Position numbers and translations under genes: made by a program. From assembly GCA_022838705.1 (NCBI GenBank), contig JALHJZ010000002.1:186001-250000 (forward strand): 64,000 bases of DNA, in the 5' to 3' direction. The stretch comes from Candidatus Bipolaricaulota bacterium. Lineage in GTDB: Bacteria > Bipolaricaulota > Bipolaricaulia > Bipolaricaulales > Bipolaricaulaceae. Within the stretch, counting starts at the first letter, position 1, and every line of letters begins with the position of its first letter. A model generated the notes under the pieces. That model was not told the origin of the DNA. It saw nothing but the letters and a program-made list of their open reading frames with translations, and did no database searches. Of this stretch, positions 25,079 to 32,900 are shown in pieces.

Positions 25079-25440
25079 GCGTGGACCTCGTGGAGGTAGA
25101 CCGCATCTCCGCTCTCATCGAGCGGCACGGGGTTCCCCGGCTGCGGCGCCTGTTCACCGAAGCTGAACTCACCTACGCCCTCTCCTCCCCCCGGCTCACC
25201 GCGCAGCGGCTGGCAGCGCGGTTCGCGGCCAAGGAGGCGTTCCGCAAGGCCCTCCGCCGGCCCGTGCCGTTCCACGAGATCGAGGTGGTCGTGGAATGCA
25301 AGCGGCCCTGCCTCGTCTGGCAGGGCCGGTTCTATCCCGTCTCCCTCACCCACACCGCCCGCTACGCAGCGGCGGTGGTCGTGATCGAGCCTACTCCTCC
25401 TCCTCCTCCGCCAGCCCCTTCAGCCTCTCCCGGAGCGTGA
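25066..25440 (+). CDS. acpS: Holo-[acyl-carrier-protein] synthase
   Basis: A 124-residue AcpS-type phosphopantetheinyl transferase: 'GVDLVEVDRI' at 5-14 with the Mg-binding Asp, and 'FAAKEAFRKAL' with the second acidic site. It transfers 4'-phosphopantetheine from CoA to acyl-carrier protein. The last 16 residues are Pro/Ala/Ser-rich and lie in the 50 bases that overlap, on the other strand, the Glu-rich end of rpsA; this tail is probably an accident of that overlap. Confidence 0.9.
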   Translation: MLALGVDLVEVDRISALIERHGVPRLRRLFTEAELTYALSSPRLTAQRLAARFAAKEAFRKALRRPVPFHEIEVVVECKRPCLVWQGRFYPVSLTHTARYAAAVVVIEPTPPPPPPAPSASPGA

Positions 25441-27067
25441 ACGTCTCGCGGCCGGCCTGGGGGGTGAGGAACCTGTCCTTCTCCGCATCCTCCACTTCCT
25501 CGGCGATCTTCTTGATCGAGAGACGCACCTGGCGCTTGGACTCGTTGATCCCGATGATCTTCGCCGACACCTCTTGCCCGAGGCGGAGGGCCTCCGACGG
25601 GCTGGCGATCCGATCCGGCGAGATCTCGGACACGTGGATCAGCCCCTCCACGGCCGGGGTGAGGCGCACGAACGCCCCAAAATCCTTGATCTGAGTCACC
25701 GGCCCCGACACGATGGATCCCACCGAGTACTGTTCGAGGAACTCCTCCCACGGATCTTGCTGCAGCGCCCGCAGCGATAGGCTGATCCGGCGCTCCTCCT
25801 CGTCCACCTTGAGGACGATCGCGCGCACGGTCTGCCCCGGCGCGAGGACCTCCTTGGGATGCCCGACCCGCTGCCAGGAGATCTCCGAGATGTGGATGAG
25901 GCCCTCCACCCCCTGTTCGAGCTCCACGAACGCCCCGAAGTCGGTGACGTTCGTGACCTTGCCCTCAACGAGGGCGCCCCGCGGGTAGCGGTGGCCGACG
26001 TCGTCCCATGGATCGGGCAGCGCCCGGCGCAGGGATAGGCTGATCCTTTTGCGGTCCACGTCCACGGCCAGGACCACCACTTCCACCTCATCGCCCTCGG
26101 CCACAACGTCTTTCGGGTGCTTGGGGGCGGTCCAGGAGAGCTCGGAGATGTGGACGAGGCCTTCCACGTCCTCCTCCAACTCCACGAACGCCCCGAAGTC
26201 GGTCACAGACACGACCTTCCCCTTGACGCGCGCCTTCGGGGGGTAGCGCTCGGCGATCCCCTGCCACGGATCTGGGCGCAGCCGCTTCATGGAGAGCGAA
26301 ATCCTCCCCTCCTCCCGATCCGCCTCGAGGACCATCACCTTCACCTTCTGGCCGGGCTCGAACTTGTCGGGAGGCGGTACGGGCACGTCCTTCCAACAGA
26401 TCTCGGTGCGGTGGACGAGGCCGTCGTGGCCGCCCACGTCCACGAACACCCCAAAGTCCACCACGCTCTTCACCGTCCCCTCGACCACCGTCCCCGGGGT
26501 AAGGGAGGCGAACAGCGCGTCCCGCTCCTTCTCCTCAAGCTCCTTGAGGAACTCGCGGCGGGACACGACGATGTTCCGGTTGCGGCGGGAGAACTCGATG
26601 ATGCGGAACTCGAGGTCCTTCCCCTTCAGGCGCTCGATCTTGGTGGAGATGCCCTTGCCGAGGTGGGACGCAGGGAGGAAGGCGCGGATCCCCCCCAGGC
26701 TAACGTTGTACCCCGCCTCCCCCACTTCATCGAGGATCACACCGGAGACGGAGGCCCCGGTCTTGTAGGCCCGTTCGAGTTCACCATACCTTTTGGAGAG
26801 GTAAGCCTGGCGCTCGGAGATGTACACCGCGCCGTTTTCCTCATCGATGTAGGTGATGAGGACCTCGATCTCCTCCCCCGGTTGGGCCACCTCGTGGTGG
26901 GGCGCCAGTTCGCGCTTGGGGAGGATGGCCTCGGACTTGTACCCGATGTCCACGAGGATGTCCTGGCCCGCTTCCTGAACCACACGGCCCCGCACCGTGT
27001 CCCCGCGGCTGAACAGCCGCACGTCGCTCTCGTCGAGCGCCTCCTCCATCTGGATCCACTCCACCAT
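25391..27067 (-). CDS. rpsA: Ribosomal protein S1 (six S1 domains)
   Basis: A 558-residue protein with six S1 RNA-binding domains; the two N-terminal ones are divergent ('GDTVRGRVVQ', 'GASVSGVILD'), the last four are close copies with 'DFGAFVEL...GLVHISEL'. The number and spacing match bacterial S1, which helps load mRNA on the 30S subunit. It ends in a Glu run. Start ATG 27067 has GAGGTGG six bases upstream; ATG 27049 is an alternative. It is the last gene of the hutI-ispE-cmk-plsC-rpsA string; the cmk-plsC-rpsA order recurs in bacteria. Confidence 0.92.
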   Translation of the reverse strand: MVEWIQMEEALDESDVRLFSRGDTVRGRVVQEAGQDILVDIGYKSEAILPKRELAPHHEVAQPGEEIEVLITYIDEENGAVYISERQAYLSKRYGELERAYKTGASVSGVILDEVGEAGYNVSLGGIRAFLPASHLGKGISTKIERLKGKDLEFRIIEFSRRNRNIVVSRREFLKELEEKERDALFASLTPGTVVEGTVKSVVDFGVFVDVGGHDGLVHRTEICWKDVPVPPPDKFEPGQKVKVMVLEADREEGRISLSMKRLRPDPWQGIAERYPPKARVKGKVVSVTDFGAFVELEEDVEGLVHISELSWTAPKHPKDVVAEGDEVEVVVLAVDVDRKRISLSLRRALPDPWDDVGHRYPRGALVEGKVTNVTDFGAFVELEQGVEGLIHISEISWQRVGHPKEVLAPGQTVRAIVLKVDEEERRISLSLRALQQDPWEEFLEQYSVGSIVSGPVTQIKDFGAFVRLTPAVEGLIHVSEISPDRIASPSEALRLGQEVSAKIIGINESKRQVRLSIKKIAEEVEDAEKDRFLTPQAGRETFTLRERLKGLAEEEEE

Positions 27068-27182
27068 CCGCAACCACCTCGTTGGTTTCCCCGTGTTCGG
27101 GCCCGCTACTTCTCCGCACTCCACGGCGAACCCCCGCTGGGTCAACGCACCGATCATATCGCTCCGTTGGGGCGGGCTCAAA

Positions 27183-27821
27183 TCACGTCGCTCGGATGCG
27201 TTCCATCAACCGCTCCGTGAGGAGGCGGTAGCGCTCGGACCGGGAAAGATCGGAGGGAAGGCCGCGGCCGAGCTCGGCCACCGTGACCGGGGCGCCGATC
27301 CTCACCTCGATCCGGGGGAAGCGCACCGGGACCCGGAGGAACCGTGCCGGTGGGTACGGGCCCCGGGCCACGAGGTTTACAGGGATCAACGGGCGGCCCA
27401 GGCGCTCCGCGAACCGGATGGCGCCCGCCTTCGGCTCTGCGCCGGGCCGGGTCGTCCCCTCGGGGAAGATCCCGAGAAGGCGGGCGCGGCTCGCCGCCGC
27501 GAGCGCGCGGCGGTAGTCCTCGACCCCGAACGACTCCCGATCGATCGCCACCGCGAACCCCCACACAAACGGGGCGAACGCCGGATTATGTAACAGCCCT
27601 TCCCGGGCGAGGAACGTGATGCGGCGGAACGGGCCGCAGGCCACGCAGAGGAGGAGGATGTCCCAGTACGAACGGTGGGGGGCGACGAGGATCCCCCGCC
27701 CGCCGAGGTGCTCCCTCCCGCGGACGGACAGGCGGAACAGCACGGCCACGATCGGCCCGACGAGGACGACGAGGAACCCGTAGACGAGATCGCGGACCCG
27801 ATCAGCGAGCCAGCTGCGCAC
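27183..27821 (-). CDS. plsC: 1-acyl-sn-glycerol-3-phosphate acyltransferase
   Basis: A 212-residue membrane-associated acyltransferase. The HX4D catalytic box is 'HRSYWD', the acceptor-binding box is 'FPEGTTRPG', and a hydrophobic N-terminal segment ('LVYGFLVVLVGPIVAVLF') anchors it. It makes phosphatidic acid from lysophosphatidic acid. GTG 27821 was chosen; it lies 20 bases inside the cmk gene, so translation is likely coupled. Confidence 0.88.
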   Translation of the reverse strand: MRSWLADRVRDLVYGFLVVLVGPIVAVLFRLSVRGREHLGGRGILVAPHRSYWDILLLCVACGPFRRITFLAREGLLHNPAFAPFVWGFAVAIDRESFGVEDYRRALAAASRARLLGIFPEGTTRPGAEPKAGAIRFAERLGRPLIPVNLVARGPYPPARFLRVPVRFPRIEVRIGAPVTVAELGRGLPSDLSRSERYRLLTERLMERIRAT

Positions 27822-28419
27822 GGCGCTCCTCGACCAGCCGCAGGACAGAAGCCAGCACTTCCTGGGGGGTCCTCCCCGTGGTGTCCACCACCACCGCATC
27901 GGGGGCCGCCCGGAGGGGGGAGTCCGGCCGGGTGGAGTCCCGCTCGTCCCGCCGCCGGATCGCAGCGAGGACGTCCGCGAACTCCCCTCCGTGCTCGGCG
28001 AGGCGCCGCCGCGCCCGCTCCTCGTCGGTCGCCCAGAGGAAGATCTTCAGCTCAGCGTCGGGGAGGACCACCGTCCCGATGTCCCGCCCCTCCATCACCA
28101 CGTCCCCGTGCGCCGCAATCCGACGCTGGATCTCGACGAGGCGCCGCCGGACCCGCCCGTTCAGGGCGAGCTGGGAGGAGAGCTCGTCGAGGTCGGGGCG
28201 CGCCAGGAGATCCGTCACATCCTCCCCGTCGAGGTAGATCCGGCCTCCCGCCCCCACCGCGATCTCCAGGCGCTCGACCGGGATCCCGCGCTGGTGGGCG
28301 AGGGCCGCCGCGCGGTACATCGCGCCGGTGGGGACGAACAGGTACCCGAGCTCCTCGGCGAGGGAACGGGCGAGGGTCGTCTTCCCCGCCGCCGCCGGCC
28401 CGTCAATGGCGATCCTCAT
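27802..28419 (-). CDS. cmk: Cytidylate kinase
   Basis: A 205-residue CMP/dCMP kinase: P-loop 'IDGPAAAGKTT' at 5-15, 'PTGAMYRAAAL' and 'VMEGRDIGTVVLPDAELKIFL' (partly quoted: EGRDIGTVV), all family hallmarks. It overlaps ispE upstream (ATGA) and plsC downstream. Longer upstream frames run antisense and are not supported. Confidence 0.94.
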   Translation of the reverse strand: MRIAIDGPAAAGKTTLARSLAEELGYLFVPTGAMYRAAALAHQRGIPVERLEIAVGAGGRIYLDGEDVTDLLARPDLDELSSQLALNGRVRRRLVEIQRRIAAHGDVVMEGRDIGTVVLPDAELKIFLWATDEERARRRLAEHGGEFADVLAAIRRRDERDSTRPDSPLRAAPDAVVVDTTGRTPQEVLASVLRLVEERRAQLAR

Positions 28420-29243
28420 GCTCGGATACGGTACCCCGACCGAATCGGGGACGCAACGAACAGTTCCCCCGCCACGTCGGGCCGGATCCTCCGCCGCCCC
28501 GCCTCGGCGGCCGACCGACTGGGGAAGGGAGCGAACAGGGCCGAGCCGGATCCCGTCATCCCCACCCCGCCCGGGGCAACCCGGGCAAGGAGGTCCCGCC
28601 ACCGACGGAGATCGGGGAAGAGATGGACCGCAGCCGGCCAGAGGTCGTTTGGGAACCCCAGTCCCGGCACGGGCTCCGTCCGCGGGGACAGGGGCAGATC
28701 CAGCTCATCGAACGCCCGGTACACGTCCGGGGTCGGGGAGCGAACGGGGGGGACGAGGATCAGGAACGCAGCCGGAATGGGGATCGCGACGGGTTTCACC
28801 CTCTCCCCGATCCCCTCCAGCCACGCTGGGCTCGCGCCGAGGAAGAACGGGACGTCCGCCCCGAGCGTGATCCCGATCGCCGCGAGCTCCTCCCGGGTCC
28901 TCCCAAGGGAGAGGAGCTCGTTCACCCCGGCCAGGACCGCCGCCGCATCGGAGCTCCCCCCGCCGAGGCCCGCCCCAGCGGGGATCCCCTTCTCGAGCTC
29001 GATCCTCACCCCCGGTACCCCCGCCGGAAGGAGGGCGCGCGCCGCGCGGAGGGCGAGGTTCCGCTCCGGGGGACCGAGCTCGGGCGGGGCATGGAGGGTC
29101 ACCCCCTCGCCAGCGCGGGTCAGGGTGATCCGATCCGCGAGGTCCACCGCCGTGACCAGGGACTGGAGCTCGTGGTAGCCATCGGCCCGCCGGCCGACCA
29201 CCCTCAGGGTCAGGTTGAGCTTGGCGTAGGCGAGGACCTCCAC
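28416..29243 (-). CDS. ispE: 4-diphosphocytidyl-2-C-methyl-D-erythritol kinase
   Basis: A 275-residue GHMP kinase of the non-mevalonate isoprenoid pathway: 'AYAKLNLTLRVVGRRADGYHEL' start (key part AKLNL and DGYHEL) and 'IPAGAGLGGGSSDAAAVL', the GHMP ATP loop with the IspE-specific GGGSSDAA. A C-terminal 'GMTGSGSALFAPF' completes the active site. GTG 29243 is the likely start; it overlaps the 3' end of hutI by 34 bases. Confidence 0.92.
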   Translation of the reverse strand: MEVLAYAKLNLTLRVVGRRADGYHELQSLVTAVDLADRITLTRAGEGVTLHAPPELGPPERNLALRAARALLPAGVPGVRIELEKGIPAGAGLGGGSSDAAAVLAGVNELLSLGRTREELAAIGITLGADVPFFLGASPAWLEGIGERVKPVAIPIPAAFLILVPPVRSPTPDVYRAFDELDLPLSPRTEPVPGLGFPNDLWPAAVHLFPDLRRWRDLLARVAPGGVGMTGSGSALFAPFPSRSAAEAGRRRIRPDVAGELFVASPIRSGYRIRA

Positions 29244-30439
29244 CCCACCCTCCCCCGCGCGACGACGGCCCAGGCCAGGTTCTGCCCGATCCAGTACGGG
29301 ATCTCCTCGTACGATTCGGCGTCCCACACCACGAGATCGGCCTGCTTCCCCGGCTCCAGCGATCCCACCCGGTCGGCGAGGCCGATCGCCGCCGCCGCGT
29401 TGAGCGTGGCTGCGACGAGCGCCTCCGCGGGGCTCATCCCCATCCGGAGGACGGCGAGCGCGAGGATAAGCGGGAGCGACGCGACGGGGGACGAGCCGGG
29501 ATTGAAGTCCGTGCCCAAGGCCACGGGCACCCCGGCCGCGATGAGGTCCCGGGCGGGGGGCCACGGCTCGTCGAGCACGAACGCCGTCCCTGGGAGGAGC
29601 ACCGCCACCGTTCCCGCGTGGGCCATCGCCTCGATCCCGGACTGGGAAACGTGGAGGAGGTGCTCGGCCGAGGTGGCGGAGAGCTCGCCGGCGAGCTCGG
29701 CCGCGCCTACCCAAGCGAGCTCATCGGCGTGGATTTTCACCCCCAGGCCGGCGGCCCGCGCCGCGAGGAGGATCGTTCGCGCCTCCTCTATAGTGTAGAA
29801 CCCCTGGTCGCAGAACACGTCGCAGAACCTGGCCAGCCCGGTTCCCGCGACGACGGGGATCATCTCCTCCACCATCAGGCGGATGTAGTTTTCCCGGGAG
29901 ACTTCTGGGGGGAAGGCGTGGGCGCCCAGGAACGTGGGGACGAGCGTCAAGGGGAGCTCCTCCCCCAGGCGGCGGATCGCCCGCAGCATCTTGAGCTCAT
30001 CGGCGGTGGTGAGGCCATACCCGGACTTGATCTCAACCGTCGTCGCCCCGAGCTCGAGCATGCGGAGGAGCCTCGGCCGGGCGAGCCGGACGAGCTCCCC
30101 TTCCGGTGCCTCCCGCACCGCCTGGACCGTAGTGAGGATCCCCCCGCCTGTGTACTTCTCGCCCCGGGCGCGGGCCAAGAATTCCTGAACCCTGTTCCCG
30201 GCGAAGACCGCGTGGGTGTGGGGATCCACCAGCCCGGGGGTCACCGTACGGCCCTCGGCATCGAGGGTCGGGCCGGCGAACCGGGGCCACCGTCCTGCCC
30301 CAACCTCGGCGATCCGCCCGTCCCGGACGAGCACGTAGGCATCGCGGACCACGGTCAGCTCCCCCTGCCCGGCCCCCCGGTTGGGCTCCTGGCCGATCGG
30401 GGTCGCGAGCTCGCCGATCCCGTACACAAGGAGGTCCAT
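29210..30439 (-). CDS. hutI: Imidazolonepropionase
   Basis: A 409-residue amidohydrolase of histidine degradation, hydrolysing imidazolonepropionate to formiminoglutamate. Metal ligands appear in 'VDPHTHAVFAGNR', 'IKSGYGL' and 'HADELAW', and 'LGTDFNPGSSP' supplies the conserved Asp. It is divergent from hutH with 58 bases between starts. A TATACT box (30451-30446) ends six bases before the ATG, pointing to a leaderless transcript. It heads the string that runs into ispE. Confidence 0.93.
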   Translation of the reverse strand: MDLLVYGIGELATPIGQEPNRGAGQGELTVVRDAYVLVRDGRIAEVGAGRWPRFAGPTLDAEGRTVTPGLVDPHTHAVFAGNRVQEFLARARGEKYTGGGILTTVQAVREAPEGELVRLARPRLLRMLELGATTVEIKSGYGLTTADELKMLRAIRRLGEELPLTLVPTFLGAHAFPPEVSRENYIRLMVEEMIPVVAGTGLARFCDVFCDQGFYTIEEARTILLAARAAGLGVKIHADELAWVGAAELAGELSATSAEHLLHVSQSGIEAMAHAGTVAVLLPGTAFVLDEPWPPARDLIAAGVPVALGTDFNPGSSPVASLPLILALAVLRMGMSPAEALVAATLNAAAAIGLADRVGSLEPGKQADLVVWDAESYEEIPYWIGQNLAWAVVARGRVGWRSSPTPSST

Positions 30440-30445
30440 GCGGGG

Positions 30446-30489
30446 AGTATACCCACCGGCAGCGCTACCCCGTACAGAACGGCTATACT
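30446..30489. promoter_or_regulatory. Divergent hutI/hutH promoter pair
   Basis: Two TATACT -10 boxes face away from each other: 30451-30446 on the minus strand (six bases before the hutI ATG) and 30484-30489 on the plus strand (eight bases before the hutH GTG). No good -35 consensus is seen for either. Both predicted transcripts are leaderless or nearly so. Confidence 0.55.
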
Positions 30490-30497
30490 GGGCGACC

Positions 30498-31991
30498 GTG
30501 ATCGAGCTCGATGGCCATCTCACACCCCAGGACGCGGAGGCGATCGTCCTCGCGGGGACCCCGGTCTCCCTCGCCCCCTCCGTGCGGGCGAAGGTCGAGG
30601 CTTCGCACCGGGCGCTCCGCGCGATCCTCGGCCGCGGCGAGCCCGTGTACGGGATCAACACGGGGTTCGGCGCCTTGTCCACGGTGCGGATCCCGGAACC
30701 GGACCTGGCCAAGCTCCAGAGGAATATCGTCCTCTCTCACGCCACGGGGGTCGGCGCGCCCCTCCCTGACCCGCTCGTGCGGGGGATGCTCCTCTTCCGC
30801 CTGAACTCGTTCCTCCAGGGGGCGTCGGGCGTGCGGCCGGAGCTCGTGGACCTCCTCGTCCACCTCCTCAACGCGGGGGTGCACCCCATCGTCCCCGAGC
30901 AGGGCTCCGTCGGCTCGTCGGGGGACCTCGTGCCGCTCGCCCACCTCGCCCTGCCCCTCCTCGGGGAGGGACGGGCCCGCCTCCACGGGGAGGAGCTCTC
31001 TGGAGCGGAGGCCCTGCGCCGGGCCGGCCTCGCCCCGCTTCCGGAGCTCGCCCCCAAGGAGGGCCTCGCCCTCCTCAACGGGACGTCCTACATGCTCGCC
31101 TCCCTGTTCCTGTCCTGGACTATGGGCTGGCGGGCGTTTCAGGCCGGGCTTGCCTGCGCCGCCCTCTCCTTCCAGGCCCTCCGCGGGAGGACGGAGGCCC
31201 TCGATGCCCGGATCCACGCCGCCCGGCCCCACCCTGGGCAGGTCCAGGTCGCCTCCTGGCTGCGGGAGCTCCTCGCCGGGAGCGCCCTCACCGACTCCCA
31301 CAACGAGGACGTACAGGACCCGTACTCCCTGCGCTGCCTGCCCCAGCTCCTTGGGCCGGTGGTGGAGACCCTGTGGGCCGTCGAGGGGCGGCTGCGGGTG
31401 GAGATGAACGCGGCCACGGATAACCCGCTCCTCCTCCCCGATGGAGGCGGCACGGCCCTCGCCGGGGGGAACTTCCACGGGGAGATCCTCGCCTTCGCCG
31501 CGGAGTGGCTGGGGATCGCGCTCGCCGAGCTCGGGGCATCGTGCGAGCGGCGGCTGGCGGCCCTCCTCACCGCGGAGGGGAGGGGGCTCCCGCCGTTCCT
31601 CTCCCCAGAACCCGGGACGAGCTCGGGGCTCATGCTCCTCCAGTACACCGCGGCCGCCCTCGCCGCGGAGAACAAGGTCCTCGCCCACCCCGCCGCGGTG
31701 GACTCGATCCCCACCTCGGGGGGGAAGGAGGACCACAACGCGATGGGGGCGACGTCGGCCTGGAAGACCGGCCGCATCACGGAGAACGTGGCCTCCCAGG
31801 TCGCGCTGGAGGGCGTGGCCGCGCGATGGGCGGTGGCCCTCGCCGGGGAGGAGGACCTCTCGCCGGCGAGCCGGCCCCTCTACGCCGTTCTGGCCGAGCT
31901 CGTCCCCCCGCCGGGCGAGGACCGCTACGTGGGCGATGCGATCGGGCGGGTCCGTCACGCGATCCAGGAAGGGAGGCTGAACCCAATATGA
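30498..31991 (+). CDS. hutH: Histidine ammonia-lyase family enzyme
   Basis: A 497-residue aromatic amino acid lyase, converting histidine to urocanate and ammonia. 'YGINTGFGALS' at 51-61, 'LSHATGVG' at 79-86 and 'HNEDVQDPYSLRC' are conserved. The MIO-forming tripeptide, normally Ala-Ser-Gly, reads Ser140-Ser141-Gly142 in 'GSVGSSGDLVPLAH'; cyclisation may still occur because the central Ser and Gly are kept, but the change is unusual. The hutI neighbour supports a histidine substrate. GTG start; stop overlaps era (ATGA). Confidence 0.9.
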   Translation: MIELDGHLTPQDAEAIVLAGTPVSLAPSVRAKVEASHRALRAILGRGEPVYGINTGFGALSTVRIPEPDLAKLQRNIVLSHATGVGAPLPDPLVRGMLLFRLNSFLQGASGVRPELVDLLVHLLNAGVHPIVPEQGSVGSSGDLVPLAHLALPLLGEGRARLHGEELSGAEALRRAGLAPLPELAPKEGLALLNGTSYMLASLFLSWTMGWRAFQAGLACAALSFQALRGRTEALDARIHAARPHPGQVQVASWLRELLAGSALTDSHNEDVQDPYSLRCLPQLLGPVVETLWAVEGRLRVEMNAATDNPLLLPDGGGTALAGGNFHGEILAFAAEWLGIALAELGASCERRLAALLTAEGRGLPPFLSPEPGTSSGLMLLQYTAAALAAENKVLAHPAAVDSIPTSGGKEDHNAMGATSAWKTGRITENVASQVALEGVAARWAVALAGEEDLSPASRPLYAVLAELVPPPGEDRYVGDAIGRVRHAIQEGRLNPI

Positions 31992-32875
31992 GCTACCGGA
32001 CCGGCACCGTGGCCGTGGTGGGCCGGACGAACGTCGGGAAGTCCACGTTCATCAACGCCGTCCTCGGACAAAAGGTCGTCATCGTCTCCCCGCGGCCCCA
32101 GACGACGCGCAACCGCATCCGCTGCATCCTCACCACCCCCGAGGCCCAGGTCGTGTTCGTGGACACGCCGGGGCTCCACCCGCCGGTGAACAAGCTGTCC
32201 GCCCACCTCCAGCGGGAGGCGCTGCGCTCCCTCGCGGGCCTCGACGCGGTCGCGTACATGGTCGAGCCGGGCGGGAAGGTGGATCCCTACGACGAGCTCA
32301 TGCTCCCCAAGATCCAAACCCTCCCCTGCCCGAAGGTCCTCCTCGTCAACAAGAGCGACCAAGCACGGGGCAACACCCTCCCCGAGACCCTGCTCGCCTA
32401 CGACCGCCTGGGGATGTTCAACGACATCGTGCCGATCTCGTCCACGAAGGGCACGAACCTCGACCGGGCCCTCGCCGTGATCATCGGCCACCTCCCGGAG
32501 GGCACGCCGGCGTACGAGAAGGGCACGACCACCGACCGCCCGCTCGCGTTCGTGGCGGCGGAAGTGGTGCGGGAGAAGGTGTATGCGGAGACCTACCAGG
32601 AGCTCCCCTATGCCACCGCGGTGGCCGTGGAGGAGATCGAGGAGCGGGAGGCCCCGCCCCTAACCTCGGTCTACGCCACGATCATCGTCGCCAAGGAGTC
32701 GCAGAAGGCGATCGTCATCGGGAGCCGGGGGGCGAAGCTGAAGGAGATCGGGACCCAGGCCCGGGTGGACCTCGAGCAGCTCCTCGGCCACCAGGTGTTC
32801 CTCTCCCTCCACGTCAAGGTGAAGCCAAAGTGGACAGAGGACGAGGACGAGGTGGCCCGCCTCACCGGCGACTGA
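31988..32875 (+). CDS. era: GTPase Era
   Basis: A 295-residue Ras-like GTPase with C-terminal KH domain, required for 16S rRNA maturation and 30S assembly. G1 'GRTNVGKST' at 12-20, G3 'DTPG', G4 'NKSD', and the KH signature 'VIGSRGAKLKEIGTQAR' are all present. G1 normally reads GRPNVGKST; here Pro is Thr. ATGA overlap with hutH. Confidence 0.95.
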   Translation: MSYRTGTVAVVGRTNVGKSTFINAVLGQKVVIVSPRPQTTRNRIRCILTTPEAQVVFVDTPGLHPPVNKLSAHLQREALRSLAGLDAVAYMVEPGGKVDPYDELMLPKIQTLPCPKVLLVNKSDQARGNTLPETLLAYDRLGMFNDIVPISSTKGTNLDRALAVIIGHLPEGTPAYEKGTTTDRPLAFVAAEVVREKVYAETYQELPYATAVAVEEIEEREAPPLTSVYATIIVAKESQKAIVIGSRGAKLKEIGTQARVDLEQLLGHQVFLSLHVKVKPKWTEDEDEVARLTGD

Positions 32876-32900
32876 CCTCTCCTCGGGTAAGATCGCTCCC

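Noticed and set aside
27675..29798. Plus-strand open frame of about 707 codons opposite plsC, cmk, ispE and hutI
   Set aside because: It is antisense to four recognised genes and has Arg/Pro/Ala-rich low-complexity translation.
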